Assembly (NCBI GenBank): GCA_905213265.1
Contig: CAJMHR010000054.1
Coordinates: 1 to 11,387, forward strand
DNA length: 11,387 bases
Direction: 5' to 3'
Source of the DNA: an uncultured Collinsella sp.
GTDB lineage: Bacteria; Actinomycetota; Coriobacteriia; Coriobacteriales; Coriobacteriaceae
Part shown: one piece after another, positions 1 to 6,178 of the stretch
Layout of the letters: every line of letters begins with the position of its first letter
Position numbering within the stretch: position 1 is the first letter of the stretch
Notes under the pieces: model-generated
Database searches by the model: none
The model's input: the letters and a program-made list of their open reading frames with translations, nothing else
What the model was told of the DNA's origin: nothing
Made by a program: the position numbers and the translations under genes

Positions 1-317
1 TGCTCTTTATGATCGGCTTTGGCGTGGCGTTTGAGCTGCCGCTCATCATCTTCTATCTGTCCGTCTTTCACATCGTGTCCTATGCGGCCTTCCGCAGCGC
101 CTGGCGCTACGTGTACGTGGGCCTGCTCGTGGGCTCGGCTGTGATCACGCCCGACGGCTCGCCCGTTACGCTGGGCCTTATGTACGGTGCCCTGCTTTCG
201 CTCTACGAGATCTCGCTCGCCATTGCCCGCGTGGTCATTACCGCGCGCGAGGGCAAGGAGGGCCTGTTCGTGAGCCGTCTGGACCTGTTCTCGGACGACG
301 AGGACGACGAGGAGTAA
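1..317 (+). CDS. tatC: TatC, Sec-independent protein translocase subunit (3' part only)
   Basis: The gene is cut by the left edge of the window; the reading frame is open from position 3, so only about the last 104 residues are present. TatC is the multi-spanning membrane core of the twin-arginine translocase, which binds RR signal peptides and exports folded, often cofactor-containing proteins. Visible family marks are the FELP motif in a membrane segment near the left edge, a second hydrophobic stretch ending in ITPDGSP (family: ITPP/D), and a last membrane helix ending in LYEISLAIARV. The cytoplasmic end is strikingly acidic (SDDEDDEE). The last two Glu codons (gag gag, 309-314) also form the likely Shine-Dalgarno sequence of hypA, 6 bp downstream, which suggests translational coupling. 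The identification is firm; the start and N-terminal half lie outside the window. Confidence 0.93.
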   Translation, partial: LFMIGFGVAFELPLIIFYLSVFHIVSYAAFRSAWRYVYVGLLVGSAVITPDGSPVTLGLMYGALLSLYEISLAIARVVITAREGKEGLFVSRLDLFSDDEDDEE

Positions 318-323
318 AACGGT

Positions 324-680
324 ATGCACGAGGTTGGCATTGTCAACGGCATACTCGATACAGTGATTCGCGCGGCGCGTGGGGCGGGGGCCTCGCGCGC
401 CGTTTTGGTAACGCTGCGTATCGGGGATATGACCGAAGTTGTGCGCGAGGCGCTCGACTTTGCGTGGGAGACATTTCGCGATGAGGACCCGCTCACGCGA
501 GGCTGCGAGCTTGCCGTGGAGGAAGTCCATCCACAAAGCGAGTGTCTGGACTGCGGGGAGGTCTTTGAGCACGACCGTTTCCATTGCCGCTGTCCCCAGT
601 GTGGTGGTGCCAACGTGCGCCTGCTGCACGGCCGCGAACTCGACATCGCAAGTATCGAAATCGAAACCCCCGACGATTAG
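324..680 (+). CDS. hypA: HypA, [NiFe]-hydrogenase nickel-insertion protein
   Basis: HypA is a small nickel and zinc metallochaperone that works with HypB to deliver Ni to the large subunit of [NiFe]-hydrogenase in the cytoplasm. The 118-residue length matches the family. It begins with the diagnostic MHE, where His2 and Glu3 belong to the N-terminal nickel site. It has the structural zinc site as two CxxC pairs, C74-x2-C77 and C90-x2-C93, with an additional Cys at 88. The ATG at 324 is chosen because MHE must be the extreme N terminus and because GAGGAG (309-314) lies 9 nt upstream. Only 6 bp separate it from tatC, so the two are probably co-transcribed. No hydrogenase structural genes and no hypC-F are visible in the window, so the partner enzyme must be encoded elsewhere. 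Confidence 0.96.
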   Translation: MHEVGIVNGILDTVIRAARGAGASRAVLVTLRIGDMTEVVREALDFAWETFRDEDPLTRGCELAVEEVHPQSECLDCGEVFEHDRFHCRCPQCGGANVRLLHGRELDIASIEIETPDD

Positions 681-704
681 CCCATCAGCCACCTGGGGAC
701 GGGG

Positions 705-710
705 TATAAA
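705..710 (+). promoter_or_regulatory. possible -10 box upstream of hypB
   Basis: TATAAA preceded by GGGG lies in the 55-bp gap between hypA and hypB, 25 bp before the hypB ATG. No convincing -35 hexamer sits 16-18 bp upstream. It is listed because the other candidate -10 boxes in this window are also preceded by GGG or GGGG. It may give hypB a secondary start within a tatC-hypA-hypB transcript. Weak call. Confidence 0.3.
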
Positions 711-735
711 GGGGCAAAAGTAAGGAGCGCTGAGT

Positions 736-1419
736 ATGGCTGAGAAAACGATTGATATCGCGTCGCCGATTCTGTCGCGCAATGAGCGCCTGGCAGATCG
801 GCTGCGTCAGCGATTTAATGAGGCAGGCACCTATGTGATCAACGTCTTGTCGAGCCCTGGCTCGGGCAAGACCACCACGATCCTGGGCACCAACGAGCGC
901 CTGCGTGACAAGGCGGGCCTGCGCTGCGCCGTCATCGAGGGCGACATCGCCTCGGACGTCGACGCCATCACCATGAAGGAAGCCGGCATGCCTGCCATCC
1001 AGATCAACACGGGGGGCCTGTGCCACCTCGAGGGCAACATGATCATGGAGGCCGTCGACGCGTTCGACCAGGCTGTGGGTCTGGAAAACATCGACGTCAT
1101 CTTTATCGAAAATGTGGGCAACCTGGTCTGCCCGGTCGACTTTGACCTGGGCGAGAACCTGTCCATCATGATTCTCTCGGTGCCCGAGGGCGACGACAAG
1201 CCCATCAAGTACCCGGGCATCTTCCAACACGCCGGCGCGCAGCTGCTCAACAAGGTCGACGTGGCTCCGGCTTTCGATTTTGACATGGATAGGTATACTA
1301 AGACACTCGATGACCTCAATCCGCAGGCGCCGCGGTTTGCCGTGAGCGCGCGCAAGGGCGAGGGCATGGATGCCTGGTGCGATTGGCTCATCGGGCAGAT
1401 TGAGCAAGCAAGGGCGTAA
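736..1419 (+). CDS. hypB: HypB, hydrogenase nickel-incorporation GTPase
   Basis: HypB is a SIMIBI-class GTPase that, with HypA, loads nickel into [NiFe]-hydrogenase precursors. The sequence shows a P-loop SSPGSGKTT (residues 39-47, Lys45), the conserved GDIASDVDA segment, and the G-domain metal site as Cys96-His97 in the GLCHLE stretch plus Cys132 in ENVGNLVCP. The guanine-specificity motif NKVD is at 172-175. At 227 residues it is the short form: the N-terminal CxxCGC high-affinity nickel motif and the His-rich stretch found in some HypBs are absent. AAGGAG (722-727) lies 8 nt before the ATG. It follows hypA by 55 bp and precedes the topoisomerase by 54 bp on the same strand, so a common transcript is likely. 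High confidence. Confidence 0.96.
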   Translation: MAEKTIDIASPILSRNERLADRLRQRFNEAGTYVINVLSSPGSGKTTTILGTNERLRDKAGLRCAVIEGDIASDVDAITMKEAGMPAIQINTGGLCHLEGNMIMEAVDAFDQAVGLENIDVIFIENVGNLVCPVDFDLGENLSIMILSVPEGDDKPIKYPGIFQHAGAQLLNKVDVAPAFDFDMDRYTKTLDDLNPQAPRFAVSARKGEGMDAWCDWLIGQIEQARA

Positions 1420-1473
1420 GTCGGCCGCCATACGGGCGGGCGTAGCCGCAGAGATACGAGATAGGAGCCTCTT

Positions 1474-4086
1474 TTGAAGCTCATCATCGCCGAGAAAAAC
1501 GACGCCGCGCGTCAGATCGCCGAGCGTCTGTCCACGGGTAAGCCCAAAAAGGACAAGGTGTACAACACCGCCATCTACCGCTTTGAGTGGAAGGGCGAGG
1601 AGTGCGTGACGATCGGCCTTGCCGGTCACATCCTTGCGCCTGATTTTTGCGACAGCGTGCTGTTCGATAAAAAGCTGGGCTGGTATTCGGTCACCGAGGA
1701 CGGCGAGATACTGCCGGCCGACATGCCCGATGGCCTGGCGCGTCCGCCTTACGACACCAAGCGTAAGCCGTTCCTTGCCGATGGCATCTCCATTAAGGGC
1801 TGGAAGCTCGAGAGTCTGCCTTACCTCACCTGGGCGCCCGTCATTAAGTTGCCGGCTGAGAAAGAGCTCATTCGCTCGCTTAAGAACCTCGCCAAAAAGT
1901 CCGACAGCGTCATCATTGCCACGGACTTCGATCGCGAGGGCGAGCTGATCGGTTCGGACGCCCTCAACAAGGTGCGCGAGGTGGCGCCCGACTTGCTGGT
2001 CGCCCGCGCCCAGTATTCTTCGTTTACCAAGGCCGAGATCACGCAGGCCTTCGATAATCTCGTCTCGCTCGACCAGAACCTGGCCGACGCCGGCGAGAGC
2101 CGTCAGCACATCGACCTCATTTGGGGTGCGGTGCTCACGCGCTACCTGACGCTCGCCAAGTTTGGCGGCTTTGGCAACGTGCGTTCCGCCGGCCGCGTGC
2201 AGACGCCGACGCTTGCCCTGGTGGTCGAGCGCGAACGCGAGCGCATGGCGTTTGTGCCCGAGGACTATTGGCAGATCCGTGGCATGGGCGCCGCGCAAGG
2301 CGCTGCCGAGGACGATTGCTTTAAGATCGCGCACAAGACGGCGCGCTTTACCGACAAGGATGCTGCTGAGACGGCGTACGGTCACGTTGACGGTGCCAAG
2401 ACGGCAACCGTCGCCGCGGTGACCAAGCGCTCGCGCAAGCAGCAGCCGCCCACGCCGTTTGCGACCACCTCGCTGCAGGCTGCCGCCGCAGCCGAGGGTA
2501 TCTCGCCTGCGCGTACCATGCGCATCGCCGAGTCCCTCTACATGGCGGGCCTCATCAGCTACCCGCGTGTCGACAACACCGTGTACCCCGCGACGCTCGA
2601 TCTGGGCGCCGTGGTGAGCGACCTGGCAAAGATCAACCCGGCGCTGGCGCCCGTGTGCAAAAAGGTCCTCGCCGGCCCCATGAAGCCCACGCGCGGCAAA
2701 GTCGAGACCACCGACCACCCGCCTATCTATCCCACGGGCGAGGGCGATCCGTCCACGCTCGACGGCGGCCAACGCAAGCTCTACGACCTCATCGCCCGCC
2801 GCTTCCTAGCGACGCTTATGGGTCCCGCGACCATCGAAAACACTAAGCTCGAGCTCGACGTGAACGGTGAGCCGTTCGTGGCTTCGGGCGATGTGCTCGT
2901 GACCCCGGGTTTCCGCGAGGCGTACCCGTACGGACTCAAGCGCGACGAGCAGATGCCGCCGCTGGAGCAGGGCGATACGGTCGACGTGTTCGACATTAAA
3001 CTCGAGGCCAAGCAGACCGAGCCGCCCGCGCGCTACAGCCAGGGCAAGCTCGTGCAGGAGATGGAAAAGCGCGGCCTGGGCACCAAGTCCACGCGCGCGA
3101 GCATCATCGAGCGCCTGTACGCCGTGCGCTATCTCAAAAACGATCCCGTGGAGCCGAGCCAGCTGGGCATCGCCATCATCGACGCACTGACGCAGTTTGC
3201 CCCGCGCATCACGAGCCCCGATATGACCAGCGAGCTCGATGGCGACATGACCCGTGTGGAGCGCGGCGAGGATACCGAAGAGCATGTCGTGACGCACTCG
3301 CGCGCGCTGCTGGCTGGCGTGCTCGATGAGCTGCTCAAGCACACGCAGGAGCTGGGCGACGCCATCAGCGACGCCGTCACGGCCGATGCGCGCGTGGGCG
3401 CCTGCCCCAAGTGCGGCAAGGACCTGGTTATGAAGACGAGCGCCAAGACCCGTGGCAGCTTCATTGGCTGCATGGGCTGGCCCGACTGCGACGTGACCTA
3501 TCCGGTGCCGAGCGGCGTCAAGGTGAGCCCGCTCGAGGGCGAGGCAGCCGTGTGCCCCGAGTGCGGCGCGCCGCGCATTAAGTGCCAGCCGTTCCGCCAG
3601 AAGGCCTTTGAGATTTGCGTGAACCCCACGTGCCCCACCAACTACGAGCCTGACCTTAAGGTGGGCGAGTGCAAGGTGTGCGCCGAGGCCGGACGCCATG
3701 GCGACCTGATCGCGCACAAGAGCGAGAAGAGCGGCAAGCGCTTTATCCGCTGCACCAACTACGATGACTGCGGCGTGAGCTATCCGCTGCCGGCGCGCGG
3801 TAAGCTCGAGGCGACGGGTGAGACCTGCCCCGAGTGCGGCGCCCCCATCGTGGTGGTCAACACGGCGCGCGGCCCGTGGCGCATCTGCGTGAACATGGAC
3901 TGCCCGACCAAGGAGAAGAAGCCCACCCGCGGTCGCAAGACCACGACCAAGGCGAGCACGGCCAAGAAGACGACGGCGGCCAAGAAGACGACGGCGGCCA
4001 AGAAGACGACGGCTAAGAAAGCCACTGCCGCCAAGAAGACGACCGCGAAGAAGTCGACTGCCAAGAAAGCAGCCGCCGACAAGTAG
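1474..4086 (+). CDS. Type IA DNA topoisomerase (TopA/TopB family) with zinc ribbons and a lysine-rich tail
   Basis: This enzyme relaxes negatively supercoiled DNA or decatenates it by single-strand passage. The 870 residues begin with the Toprim domain: the IIAEK segment with Glu7, and the metal-binding T-DFDREGE motif at 150-157 (Asp151, Asp153, Glu157). The catalytic tyrosine is Tyr363 in GLISYPRVDN. The N terminus (LIIAEKNDAARQIA) and the DFDREGELIG form look more like topoisomerase III/archaeal-type TopI than E. coli TopA, so the exact subfamily is open. From about residue 640 there are four Cys-rich zinc-ribbon units, beginning near CPKCG (644-647), CPECGAP, CKVCA and CPECGAP. The last about 55 residues are a KKTTAAK repeat tail. 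The start is TTG at 1474, supported by AGGAG (1463-1467) 6 nt upstream and by alignment of the Toprim start. The gene ends just before a strong terminator. Confidence 0.93.
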   Translation: MKLIIAEKNDAARQIAERLSTGKPKKDKVYNTAIYRFEWKGEECVTIGLAGHILAPDFCDSVLFDKKLGWYSVTEDGEILPADMPDGLARPPYDTKRKPFLADGISIKGWKLESLPYLTWAPVIKLPAEKELIRSLKNLAKKSDSVIIATDFDREGELIGSDALNKVREVAPDLLVARAQYSSFTKAEITQAFDNLVSLDQNLADAGESRQHIDLIWGAVLTRYLTLAKFGGFGNVRSAGRVQTPTLALVVERERERMAFVPEDYWQIRGMGAAQGAAEDDCFKIAHKTARFTDKDAAETAYGHVDGAKTATVAAVTKRSRKQQPPTPFATTSLQAAAAAEGISPARTMRIAESLYMAGLISYPRVDNTVYPATLDLGAVVSDLAKINPALAPVCKKVLAGPMKPTRGKVETTDHPPIYPTGEGDPSTLDGGQRKLYDLIARRFLATLMGPATIENTKLELDVNGEPFVASGDVLVTPGFREAYPYGLKRDEQMPPLEQGDTVDVFDIKLEAKQTEPPARYSQGKLVQEMEKRGLGTKSTRASIIERLYAVRYLKNDPVEPSQLGIAIIDALTQFAPRITSPDMTSELDGDMTRVERGEDTEEHVVTHSRALLAGVLDELLKHTQELGDAISDAVTADARVGACPKCGKDLVMKTSAKTRGSFIGCMGWPDCDVTYPVPSGVKVSPLEGEAAVCPECGAPRIKCQPFRQKAFEICVNPTCPTNYEPDLKVGECKVCAEAGRHGDLIAHKSEKSGKRFIRCTNYDDCGVSYPLPARGKLEATGETCPECGAPIVVVNTARGPWRICVNMDCPTKEKKPTRGRKTTTKASTAKKTTAAKKTTAAKKTTAKKATAAKKTTAKKSTAKKAAADK
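3964..4017 (+). repeat. 18-bp tandem repeat encoding KKTTAA in the topoisomerase tail
   Basis: Two identical 18-bp units (3964-3981 and 3982-3999) and a third, diverged at its end (4000-4017), encode the Lys-Thr-Ala repeat. Related AAGAAG-ACGAC segments continue to the stop codon. Near-identical DNA units, rather than only similar protein, suggest recent slippage or expansion, so tail length may vary between strains. Basic Lys/Ala tails of this kind resemble histone H1-like DNA-binding tails of actinobacterial nucleoid proteins and topoisomerases. Confidence 0.85.
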
Positions 4087-4113
4087 CGGCGCAGTCGAAA
4101 CATTGCCCAAAAC

Positions 4114-4151
4114 AAAAACGAGCGAGGATCTCATGATCCTCGCTCGTTTTT
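4114..4151 (+). terminator. Intrinsic terminator after the topoisomerase, probably bidirectional
   Basis: A perfect 17-bp stem (4114-4130 with 4135-4151) encloses a 4-nt loop (TCAT) and has a GC-rich core CGAGCGAGGATC. A run of seven T (4147-4153) ends it on the + strand. The left arm is preceded by A-rich sequence, so it should also stop transcription arriving leftward from the convergent zinc-ribbon gene. It begins 27 bp after the topoisomerase stop. Confidence 0.93.
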
Positions 4152-4194
4152 TTACGTAGTCATTGGGGATGGTCTTTAATTACTAGTCGTTTAT

Positions 4195-4252
4195 CCGGCA
4201 GTTAGGGACGTTCCTTTTCTGTCGGCAGTTTAGGAACGTCCCTAACTGCCGG
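4195..4252. repeat. Perfect 21-bp inverted repeat (REP-like palindrome)
   Basis: Arms 4195-4215 and 4232-4252 are exact reverse complements around a 16-nt spacer. The spacer itself contains GTCGGCAGTT, a third partial copy of the arm's CCGGCAGTT end. There is no T-tract beside it, and the convergent genes already have a terminator at 4114-4151. It therefore looks like a dispersed palindromic repeat rather than a primary terminator. Elements with GGGACGTTCC-type arms resemble REP sequences mobilised by Y1 (RAYT) transposases in gut bacteria. That link is from general knowledge and no transposase is in the window. Confidence 0.8.
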
Positions 4253-4270
4253 CTCGGGAACGACAAAGCG

Positions 4271-5254
4271 CTAGTTCACTTCGACGGGTTTGGCGCCGGG
4301 ATAGCGCTTCTCAAAATCTAGGCGGTACTTATTGTCATTGGTGCCCGCCACGTTGTCGCGCGACAGCGGCGCCACGATCTCATTCTTGTGGTCCGCAGGC
4401 TTGGCGTATTTCAGGCTGATCTCCCAGGCATCACAGATTGCGTCAATGCGGTGATCCAGGTCGTCGTACAGGGCGATGATGTCCTTCCAGGAGCTGTAGT
4501 TCTTGGAGCTCGCCGGGACGTCCAGGTCCTCGACGATGTCGTAATACTGCTCGATGGTGTCCTCCGTGCGCTCGGCGACGTCGGCGAGATTTTGACGGGT
4601 GGTTCGATCCTCTTCCAGATAGCTGCCGTTGAAGTTCTGCGCGCAGCCACGGACGTAGTTGTCGAGGTCTTCGAGCAAGTCGTAGTATTCGCTCAGTCGG
4701 CGGTAGAGATTCTGCTCGGAGAGCGTTGCTTCGCCGCCATCCTCGTCGTCATCGTCATCATCGTCGTACAGGCTGTTGGGATCGCCGAGAGGCTTTAGGT
4801 CATCGTCGTCGACGTCATGGTGCAGCTTAGCTACCTCGGCAGTCGTCTGCGTGGCGGCGCTGTCGAAAGGCTTGATCACAAAGAAAACGACCAGGGCGAT
4901 GATGATCGCCACCAGCACAACGATAACGGCGATAAGCGGCCCGGCGCCGCTCTTTTTGGGAGCGGGGGTCTGTGGCGAAGCGGGCGCGTATGCGGGAGCC
5001 GGCTGCTGTTGGGGCGAGCCGCTCGCGACGGGTATGCGCTGCGTGGTCTCGACGGCCGCGGGGCTTGCGGCGGGGTCGGGGCGATAGACGAGGGGGTCGT
5101 CCGCCTTGGCTTGCGGCGTATCAAGGGAGCCGGTCTGCTCAAAAGCGGGCTGGCTATCGCTCGCGGCTGTTTGCTCAACGGGTGCACCGCACGAGGTGCA
5201 GAACTTGGCATTATCTGCAAGAAGCTTGCCGCACGAGGCGCAATACCGAGACAT
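4271..5254 (-). CDS. Membrane-anchored zinc-ribbon protein of unknown function
   Basis: A 327-residue protein with a clear layout. Residues 5-22 form a short zinc ribbon (C5-x2-C8 ... C19-x2-C22; CASCG ... CTSCG). Residues 30-104 are a Pro/Ala/Gln-rich linker. Residues 106-127 are one strongly hydrophobic helix followed by KPF. Residues 149-172 are highly acidic, with seven Asp in a row. Residues 180-290 are rich in predicted helix with acidic and Tyr residues, and Cys204 and Cys274 could pair if outside the cell. The likely topology is zinc ribbon inside and C-terminal domain outside. The ATG at 5254 is chosen over the GTG at 5272 because AAAGGAG sits 5 nt before it and CASCG then falls right at the N terminus. 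Zinc_ribbon_2-type N termini on single-pass proteins are common in Gram-positives, but the outer domain is not recognised. It is transcribed convergently with the topoisomerase. Confidence 0.85.
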   Translation of the reverse strand: MSRYCASCGKLLADNAKFCTSCGAPVEQTAASDSQPAFEQTGSLDTPQAKADDPLVYRPDPAASPAAVETTQRIPVASGSPQQQPAPAYAPASPQTPAPKKSGAGPLIAVIVVLVAIIIALVVFFVIKPFDSAATQTTAEVAKLHHDVDDDDLKPLGDPNSLYDDDDDDDEDGGEATLSEQNLYRRLSEYYDLLEDLDNYVRGCAQNFNGSYLEEDRTTRQNLADVAERTEDTIEQYYDIVEDLDVPASSKNYSSWKDIIALYDDLDHRIDAICDAWEISLKYAKPADHKNEIVAPLSRDNVAGTNDNKYRLDFEKRYPGAKPVEVN

Positions 5255-5291
5255 TGCCACTCCTTTCGCCACATTTCAATGCAATACGACG

Positions 5292-5297
5292 ATTATA
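5292..5297 (-). promoter_or_regulatory. Probable -10 box of the zinc-ribbon gene
   Basis: On the minus strand the sequence reads GGGTATAATCG, a consensus TATAAT, 37 bp upstream of the ATG at 5254. The position about 17 bp further upstream (5315-5320, GATGGG on the minus strand) is a poor -35, so the promoter may rely on the -10 and its GGG context. The 23-bp inverted repeat begins 25 bp upstream of this box, so it is outside the core promoter. Confidence 0.6.
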
Positions 5298-5322
5298 CCC
5301 AGCGCACAAAATTCCCCATCAT

Positions 5323-5391
5323 AAGTTGCGGTGAAATAGGGACTGTTTGGCGGTCTCAGAGCTTCAATCAGTCCCTATTTCACCGCAACTT
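5323..5391. repeat. Perfect 23-bp inverted repeat (second REP-like palindrome)
   Basis: Arms 5323-5345 and 5369-5391 are exact reverse complements (core GTGAAATAGGGACTG). The stem can continue inward by a few pairs: 5347-5349 with 5365-5367, after one mismatch. The central spacer is 23 nt. It lies between the divergent zinc-ribbon and tmk genes, has no T-tract, and its sequence is unrelated to the repeat at 4195-4252 apart from a shared AGGGAC. It is most likely a dispersed palindromic repeat. Copy number in the genome would settle this. Confidence 0.8.
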
Positions 5392-5410
5392 TGGAAAGGC
5401 ACTTTAGCTA

Positions 5411-5440
5411 TTGGGGACGCACCGAGCACTGGGGTATCAT
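5411..5440 (+). promoter_or_regulatory. Candidate promoter of the tmk-holB-ricT operon
   Basis: TTGGGG (5411-5416) and TATCAT (5435-5440) are separated by 18 bp and lie 54 bp before the tmk ATG. The -10 is preceded by GGGG in the context GAGC-n4-GGGGTATCAT. Almost the same phrase occurs upstream of comF. This is a sequence-based prediction only. Confidence 0.5.
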
Positions 5441-5493
5441 GGCTTGGTTGCTATAAATCGCATTTACGCGCCTTGTAGGAAGGGGCTGCGCCC

Positions 5494-6177
5494 ATGGCTT
5501 TTGAGCCCGCTCAACATAGCTTTATCACGCTCGAGGGCGTCGACGGTGCCGGCAAGTCTACGCAGGCGCGCCTGCTTGCCCGCGCGCTTGAGTTCGCTGG
5601 CTACCAGGTTGTGAGCCTGCGCGAGCCGGGCGGTACCGCCATCAGCGAAAAGATCCGTGCTCTGCTGCTCGACCCCGCCAATACAGCGATGGGCGACACC
5701 TGCGAGTTGTTGCTCTACGAGGCGGCGCGCGCTCAGTTGGTGCACGAGGTCATCGTGCCCGCCCTTGCTGTCGGTAAGGTGGTCCTGTGCGATCGCTTCT
5801 ACGATTCCACGACCTGCTACCAGGCGTTTGCCGATGGCCTCGATCGCCAGATAGTGCGCGACGCCAACAACCTGGCCGTCGCGGGTACGCACCCGGCGCT
5901 CACGCTCGTCTATCACATCACGCCCGAGCAGGCGGCGCTGCGCATGGCCGACCGCGGTGCGGCCGACCGCATGGAGGCCAAGGGCATGGCCTTCCAAGAG
6001 CGCGTCTACCAGGGATTTTGCGCCATTGCCGCCGAGGAACCAAACCGCGTAAAGCTCATCGACGCGACCGCGTCCATCGAGGACGTCTTCGCGCAGACGG
6101 TCGAGCAGGTTCGCGCCTACGGCCTCGACATTTCCCAGGACGCCGTCACCGCCGCGCTTGCCCAGGAGGCCGAGTAA
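5494..6177 (+). CDS. tmk: Thymidylate kinase
   Basis: Thymidylate kinase phosphorylates dTMP to dTDP with ATP, an essential step in dTTP synthesis. It has the P-loop EGVDGAGKST (residues 14-23), the REPGGT substrate segment, the DRF motif with conserved continuation YDST (100-106), and a LID region ADRGAADRMEAKG carrying arginines. At 227 residues it is slightly longer than the usual 205-215. The excess lies in an 8-residue N-terminal extension before FITLEG and in an alanine-rich C terminus. The start is the ATG at 5494, with AGGAAGG (5477-5483) 10 nt upstream. It is the first gene of a compact operon: holB begins 1 bp after its stop. In Bacillus the same cluster carries yaaQ and yaaR between tmk and holB, which are missing here. 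Identification is firm. Confidence 0.96.
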   Translation: MAFEPAQHSFITLEGVDGAGKSTQARLLARALEFAGYQVVSLREPGGTAISEKIRALLLDPANTAMGDTCELLLYEAARAQLVHEVIVPALAVGKVVLCDRFYDSTTCYQAFADGLDRQIVRDANNLAVAGTHPALTLVYHITPEQAALRMADRGAADRMEAKGMAFQERVYQGFCAIAAEEPNRVKLIDATASIEDVFAQTVEQVRAYGLDISQDAVTAALAQEAE

Positions 6178-6178
6178 C

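Noticed and set aside
1421..1473. A hairpin between hypB and the topoisomerase
   Set aside because: Only a 5-bp CCGCC/GGCGG stem with no T-tract; too weak to call a terminator or switch.
685..2772. A 695-residue open frame on the minus strand opposite hypB and the topoisomerase
   Set aside because: It is a shadow of high-GC coding sequence; the protein is rich in Arg, His, Ala and Gly with no family marks, and the + strand genes carry diagnostic motifs.
3964..4060. CRISPR-like direct repeats
   Set aside because: The repeats are contiguous, in frame and coding (KKTTAA units), with no unique spacers; no CRISPR array is present in the window.
2806..4134. A 442-residue minus-strand open frame opposite the topoisomerase C terminus
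   Set aside because: Its composition mirrors the codon pattern of the + strand (Leu/Arg/Gly runs opposite the Lys/Thr tail) and it begins in the terminator region.
5398..5493. tRNA or riboswitch upstream of tmk
   Set aside because: No cloverleaf, T-loop or known riboswitch core could be traced; only the promoter-like boxes and an RBS are supported.
6158..6178. A TTG start for holB seven codons upstream
   Set aside because: It would place AGGAGG inside the coding region, overlap tmk, and leave the TTG without its own ribosome binding site.
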